DNA of 64,000 nt from Coprinus comatus (taxonomy: Eukaryota; Basidiomycota; Agaricomycetes; Agaricales; Agaricaceae). The position numbers and the translations under genes were made by a program. Positions within the stretch are counted from its first letter, which is position 1, and the number at the start of each line of letters is the position of its first letter. The DNA lies in the NCBI GenBank assembly GCA_034638255.1, contig JAWPGT010000021.1, positions 1 through 64,000 of the forward strand, written 5' to 3'. Below, one piece after another: positions 58,883 to 64,000 of this stretch. Under the pieces are notes generated by a model. That model was not told where the DNA came from, searched no databases, and was given only the letters and a program-made list of their open reading frames with translations.

Positions 58883-60125
58883 TTACATTATCATACTCAA
58901 TAGTATATACAAAACAAGAAATGACACAATAACATGAATGGAGATGTACTTACTACCTCCTTCACGACGCCCCGTTATCCGGACACTTGTGGCGTTGTAT
59001 GGTGACAGCGGCTTCAGTTCTATCTTCAACTGCGCAGTGCGCACTTTCATGCATGGGTCATCCAAGAAGTTTTCACCAAAGGCACCAATTCCCTCAACAA
59101 TATTTTCCGCTTTTGTCTTCCAACGTTTGCAGGCAGCTGTACATACAGCACAACGACCAAGATGAGCCACAGCAGTTTGCGCGAATATTTTGTCGAGATC
59201 TCCAAGAGCGTGAACACCAATGACGAGCTTCATCAGAATTGGTTGCTTGCATGTGCGCCAACAATTTCTACTAGATAAATTCCACCAGGCTTCGTATTTT
59301 GAAATATCTGTTAGAGCAGTTCTCCAACATGCATGATACCGCAACTAGAATAGTTTGAGGCCTATTTTTTTTGGAATGAAAAAAAAAAACGTTAGAAAAC
59401 TCACCCAAGGGAGACGGAGACGCTCCGGGAGTAATGGCAAAAGGTATTCTACATTCTCACTCGTTACTACCCGGGGAGCAACTGCATCGAATATATGTGG
59501 GTAATCATTCTGGGCGGCATACAGGAGAACAAGCTTAGGATGACGATCGCCAAATTCACTATAGGGATAGAACGATCCCAATGAACAGTTGTAGCCATGT
59601 TGAGAGATGACACTCACAGCATACGTTCAGAACAAATGTTCATCGCACTGAAAATCTTATACTTCTCCGCAGCCCTTGCAATTTCGGATAGTCTTTCGAA
59701 TTTTTCATTGAGAAGTTTTGGGTGTCTACGAGCACCGACAAATTGGAATAAGGTCCTGAGAATAGACTCAGACTCCGGCATTTGGATTACAGAGTAAGAA
59801 ATCCAGTCTTCTGGAAGTAGAGCACCTGTGGTCGCAGTAATATCCTTCCTTTCCAAGATTAACAATTGCTCGTCAGAGCTCCGAAAAACAATTTTCGTGG
59901 TATCTGAAGCTATGAACGGCAAATGTATGCATCTCCTCCAACTATGAGTCTTACAAGACAAAACTGCTCACCTTTGGCTCTATTTCCATTTGTTGAATAG
60001 GGTGGTGGCATTTCGACTCGAGCTTTGTCACTGAAGAATGTATCTGGAATTGTGCTGGATTGGTATCGTGCAGCTACAGCTGGTGACGAAGATTGGTTTG
60101 GAATGGACGAAGCATTGTTTCCCAT
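58883..60125 (-). CDS. BTB/POZ-like paralog (copy E), extended C-terminus
   Basis: Four exons, 60125-59972, 59909-59618, 59558-59405 and 59344-58883, give 353 residues. Residues match copy C closely through exons 1 to 3 (MGNNASSIPNQSSS, TIPDTFFSDK, ESESILRTLFQFVGARRHP, NICSERML, GDRHPKLVLLYAAQNDYPHI). In exon 4, after DDPCMKVR, a 7-bp difference from copy C (GCGCACTGCGCAG versus GCGCGG) removes the stop. The frame then continues for about 50 residues, ending in a hydrophobic run, YISIHVIVSFLVLYILLSMI. In copy C the same hydrophobic sequence lies out of frame beyond the stop. Whether the tail is translated is unknown. Confidence 0.82.
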
Positions 60126-60360
60126 CGTTATGGTGGAAAGCAAGGCTTATATTGGCGCCCAAGAGTACAATACCGAAGCATGTACATGATTTCTTCGTGA
60201 GAATAAGCCGAGCTAAATATATCCACAGGCACACAAACATCTTTTGGCCATGTTCATTTCATGAACTCATTGAGAACCCAAGTGGCAAGCAGCTATATTG
60301 ACAATATTTTCCATCAAACACAGTCTATAAGAATACATGACTCCCCCTTATTCTTTCCCT

Positions 60361-60575
60361 ACTAACCACTCTTAACTGGTCACCCCAAGCACTTCTCGCT
60401 GAACACACCAATTTCATTGATGACCCTCCCTGCTTGCTTTCTCCAAAAGTTCGAGAAATATGTGTTGCTTGCAGTCGTGCCAGCAGCTATCCTTAGAATC
60501 TGGATACCGTATAGGGCCACCATGCATCATGTTTATTGATTTCTGTTATTGCCTTTGCCCATAGTGGATGATACC
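60361..60575 (-). pseudogene. Fragment of BTB-like copy D exon 4
   Basis: Similar to 19370-19690 but with an internal deletion of roughly 100 bp (the segment matching 19455-19560 is missing). No exons 1 to 3 follow. It marks the truncated end of the duplicated block. Confidence 0.75.
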
Positions 60576-60668
60576 TACTTCGCACCTTCCTTTGGGTCTC
60601 ATCCGCTACCAGTCACGGTCTGACCGACACCAGCAAGTTCCCTCTTGGCGGGAATTTCAAAAAATCTC
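60572..60668 (+). repeat. Family X fragment (X4)
   Basis: CACGGTCTGACCGACACCAG and the flanking bases to 60665 match 35727-35838 of X2 (GLTDTSKFPLGGNF region), joined directly to BTB-like exon 4 debris at ACCTACTTCGC. Confidence 0.8.
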
Positions 60669-60961
60669 TGGGGCGACAAGTAATAACACATAAGTAGTAT
60701 ACAAGTATAGATCCGAAATATGAGATCAATGAGGAATACGGGAAAATTCCGGGAAAGACATATCTAAACACACAATCAAAAACTTATAATCGAAGGAACT
60801 CAGAGCTAAACTAAACAGAAGAAGCGATAGAAATGAGAGAAAATGCACACACAGGCCTTTCCCTTCGCGCCAATTGTTCCAAACAAATTTGAAATGATGG
60901 TACTAGATGGAGCCTGTATCAATGTTAAACTTGGACTCAAGTGCCAAAACACTTCCATCTC
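60669..60961. other. Cutinase 2 downstream region
   Basis: AT-rich spacer, no coding signal. Confidence 0.4.
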
Positions 60962-61689
60962 TCAAACATGAGCAACTACGAAATTAGCGGCCTCACCAAC
61001 GTTCTAAAATTTTGAATCTAAGTTAACATCATCCACATACATTACTGAGAAATGGCATCTAACTCACAGCTCCGTAGCTATAGTGAGGTTCCCAATAAAT
61101 GGGTGTTTGACCAAGGCAAATGAGATCTCCAGTAGCACAGAAGATCTTTTTACGGGAGTCAATGACTCCTGGATAGGCATCATTCTGGTATGGATCACCG
61201 AAAGTAACAGCAGCTACAATTCGGTTCTGGATACTACTGGAAAGCTTGGCAGCAGCTTTGTGAGTAACCTGAGCGCCTTGACTATGTGGAATTCAGTCGC
61301 ATAACGATCGTAATAAACTTCGATACTAACCTGTAACCAGAAATGACGATCTTGGCATTTGGACAATTATTGGCAGCGGTGTTTGCCCAGTTAGCCATTG
61401 TAGTTGCACCCCCTTCATCACCACCAGCAAGGTACCCTGCAACACTGGCAGGGTAAGGAATACCAGTAAATGTGAGGGACTTGTTACCACTGGTAAGTTT
61501 TGTTGCTAGTGAACTTTCGAATCCAGGTCCAACGATTGTACCAAGAGTACCAATTTCAGTAGTACCACGAGCGAAGTAGACAAAGACATCAGAACAAGCA
61601 TCTTGACGTGTTTCGATGTTGACGGGAGTGGCGGTGGTGACTGAGAGGAAAGTGATGGCAAAGGTGATGAGAGTAGCTTTAGAGAACAT
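60962..61689 (-). CDS. Cutinase 2, secreted serine esterase
   Basis: Exons 61689-61331, 61281-61068 and 61003-60962 give 204 residues. Signal peptide MFSKATLITFAITFLSVTTA, nearly that of cutinase 1. The family start YFARGTTEIGTLGTIVGPGF is followed by GYSQGAQ with the same split Ser codon, ATGDLICLGQTPIYWEPHYS (Asp and His of the triad) and the last exon NVGEAANFVVAHV. Intron positions are identical to cutinase 1 and the last exon is 42 nt in both. It is intact. Confidence 0.95.
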
Positions 61690-64000
61690 GATTGAATCGA
61701 AAGCCTCGTTTCTGAGCCTGATTCTCGAGCTGCGAAATCAACCATATGTAAAGGTCTCAGTTTGTCTCGTTGTGGAATAACAATATTCCCAACGTGTTTT
61801 CGTAACTGAACCTTCAGTTTCTCTTCCAAGATCCAAATAAGTTACGAAATCCAATTCAGTGATAAGATATATTTGTTTACTTTCTTCCTCTCTGTTCCAA
61901 ACTTTCTTCTCAGTGCTCGAAAAATCTTTACATATTCTGTTCAATTTCGGTCTCTAACTCTTCCCTTTCAATTATTCTTCGGTATCTTAGCTCTACCTTC
62001 TAGAAAATTCCTATTTAGTTGCAGTAGAAACTTGTTTATCCTTCTCTATATTCAGTTTTGTGAGTTTGGAATTTATTTAAATTTTCTTTAATTGGTATCG
62101 TATTCAGTAGACAGTATATAGTCTCTGGTGGTAGAGATGATACTCAGTGAATTTCACCCCCATTTTCTATCTAAAAATCTCTTTCTAAATCGTCTCCATC
62201 CTCTTTACTTGACTCTCTGCCTAACAACTCGTTTTCCTCAAATTTATTCATTGAAGAGCACCCTGAATCCTTGAACGTCGTCATTTCGGGTTCGAAGCTT
62301 GACAGTTGACGGACGCAACTGCACTCGTAATTTTATTTTGTCTTTTAGACCATTTTTCTGATCTTCACATATTTATGCCTATGACATGTCAGTTCAAATC
62401 GAGTTGGAAAGTACATGTGGAGACAGAACATGAGTCACAGTTATAATTCTGAAACGCCGGATCACACCTAGACGCTGAGTACAGTAGGCGAGAACTTATA
62501 TCCCTAGCAGAGAAAAGAAGAACGAAGAACGAAGAAACTGCTGGGCGTCGTAGAAGTAGACGGTTGCAGATATGCGACTTGATGCAACCACTAGTCTATT
62601 GAATTGGAACAGAGATTGGACAAGGATTGGAATGTTTCGGGTGCAATTTCGGTAAATGCCATACAATTCAGATTCAACAAGCCACCAATGACGGTAAACT
62701 TTGGACCCGACAATCACAAATGGTGTCTAATTATTGTATGTGATTACTAGAGTTGGGTTTCTATCAGAGTTGGGGAGTAATATCCAAGAAGAAGTTCTGA
62801 TGTAACCGATAATTGAGCCCGTGTCTGCCAAGGATTCTCAATTGCACCCGCCATTGGGGCTCAAAGTTGTGTATCCTGCAAAGGATTTATAAGTCAAGAT
62901 TGTTGCCAGGTGTTCAAACACCGTAGAAGTAGAACCTGAACACAAGACCGAACGCGAACTTGGACAAGTGTAAATTTGGGCAGGAATGGAGAGCTCAGTT
63001 ACGCTGAAGACCTGGATTGGAACTTTGAGAATCAAATTCCTTCACTAACAAGTTTACTAAAACAGTTTATCATATTCGAAAATTATAATTTGCACCAGAG
63101 ATATCTTGACAGGGTAAATTTAGAAACTAAGTAGTACCTGTAGTTCAAGCTGACAAGACCTCTTCTTTCAATTGACGGATTTCTTTTGAAGAACTTTACA
63201 GGTGCTGAGTTTCCGGATGAAGTTTCCCTACAAAGTGAGTCCTTGTCCCGATATCCGAGCTTCCTTTACCCAAGCCAAATATTTACTCATTTCAAACACG
63301 AGATACATTCTGACATGAGCATTGCACCTATATATTCCTCAACGTCAGTTGCTGTCGTTTAAACGAAATTGGGCATCGTCGGTCAGGGCTACAATTGCAG
63401 GGTGATCCGATGCTACACCGCCACTCAGCAAATACAAATGAAGGATCCCGGATCAAAAGGGTTTCCTGCGCTCCGAGCGCAACCAAGGCGCAACCTACCA
63501 CATATAAACTTCTTGATTCCTGAAATGTGATGTAATTCTTTCTCACACCACTACACCACTAATAATACAAACCCAAGCTGATATTGAAAATAACATATAT
63601 TGATACTGAGGATGGATACTAAGTTCGTGATGGAGCTTAGGGAATTTGGAAAAAGGGAATGTGATGTTATTGTGAGCAATACTAAATGATCCAAATCTCA
63701 TATATCGATGAACTAGTCGCCAAGGGGGACCTTATCAAGACTCCAGACCGGCTATCTGCGCCCCAGCTGTCATTCACCAGAGACTATGGACATGAAAAAA
63801 CTGAAGGGAAGGATGGAAAGTTCCCTACCAAACGCAAACACGATATACAAAATAAAGTGAGGGTACAGTATTGGGACAATAGCATAAACCCGCCAAGTGG
63901 TCTGGAGGACTTCATTGATGGTTGTGACGGTGTTATGATTCTAATGAAAAGTTGTTAACCTGTATAGAGTGGTATTTCTGTTGTAGTGGTGATGCTGGCG
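61690..64000. other. Terminal 2.3 kb without a recognised gene
   Basis: Pyrimidine-rich sequence at 61870-62100 is the upstream region of cutinase 2. Several 65-90 codon ORFs exist (for example 63686-63958, with MIQISYIDELVAKGDLIKTP), the last hydrophilic and possibly a genuine exon, but without family or splice support. Confidence 0.4.

Larger units (their letters stand above)
57902..60575. repeat. Segmental duplicate of 16920-19690
   Basis: The block repeats, in the same orientation and order, the small-secreted-protein exons, the following spacer, the BTB-like gene and part of the exon 4 of the next BTB-like gene. Coding parts are nearly identical, while spacers carry many substitutions and small indels. 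It ends near 60575, where unrelated family X sequence begins. Confidence 0.85.

Overview
The window is the left end of a chromosome from a filamentous basidiomycete, most probably an Agaricomycete. It opens with a telomere of C-strand units CCCCCTAA/CCCCCCTAA (G-strand TTAGGGGG(G)). Genes are dense on both strands and split by many 45-70 bp GT-AG introns. Several families point to Basidiomycota: a laccase with a class II-type axial Leu, a BTB-like paralog family, a Crinkler-type ubiquitin-like domain joined to a kinase, importin beta-3, a CFEM/GPI protein and cutinases. The species cannot be fixed from sequence reading alone.

Layout. 1-2.2 kb: telomere, a ~100-bp tandem satellite with a short palindromic core, and a broken BTB-like gene. 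3-6.9 kb: an uncharacterised membrane protein and an APH-like kinase. 7.0-10.3 kb: importin beta-3 (Kap121/IPO5), reconstructed through nine exons. 10.9 kb: tRNA-Glu(CTC). 11.4-17.2 kb: a small cysteine-rich secreted protein, a BTB-like gene, a laccase and a 68-residue secreted peptide. 18.0-20.5 kb: two tandem BTB-like genes. 22.0-26.4 kb: a decayed gene-family copy (family X), a Helitron-type 3-prime end and inverted repeats. 26.4-31.1 kb: a charged, polyQ-containing conserved protein and a tandem ABC ATPase. 31.5-36.4 kb: a small ORF, a Crinkler-kinase, BTB debris and a second, inverted family X copy. 37.1-40.3 kb: vacuolar membrane protease Pff1. 41.7-42.6 kb: a third family X relic. 43.5-47.5 kb: cutinase, CFEM protein and a single-pass membrane protein. 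48.0-49.0 kb: a 981-bp non-autonomous DNA transposon with perfect 45-bp terminal inverted repeats. 49.1-57.2 kb: a RapZ C-terminal-like protein and an uncharacterised membrane-protein family, including a fused tandem dimer. 57.9-60.6 kb: a second copy of the 16.9-19.7 kb block. 61.0-61.7 kb: a second cutinase. Beyond that I see no convincing gene.

Functionally, housekeeping genes (importin, Pff1, ABC ATPase, tRNA) are interspersed with secreted or environment-facing genes (laccase, cutinases, CFEM, small secreted proteins, Crinkler-kinase). Five related BTB-like genes or fragments, plus another remnant, lie among duplicated and inverted blocks, as is typical of subtelomeres. The least explained items are family X (three related copies, all broken but in different places), the tandem-fused membrane family, and the mosaic duplication that links distant parts of the window. 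All exon boundaries were inferred by eye from splice signals, frame and paralog comparison; no alignment or search was run.
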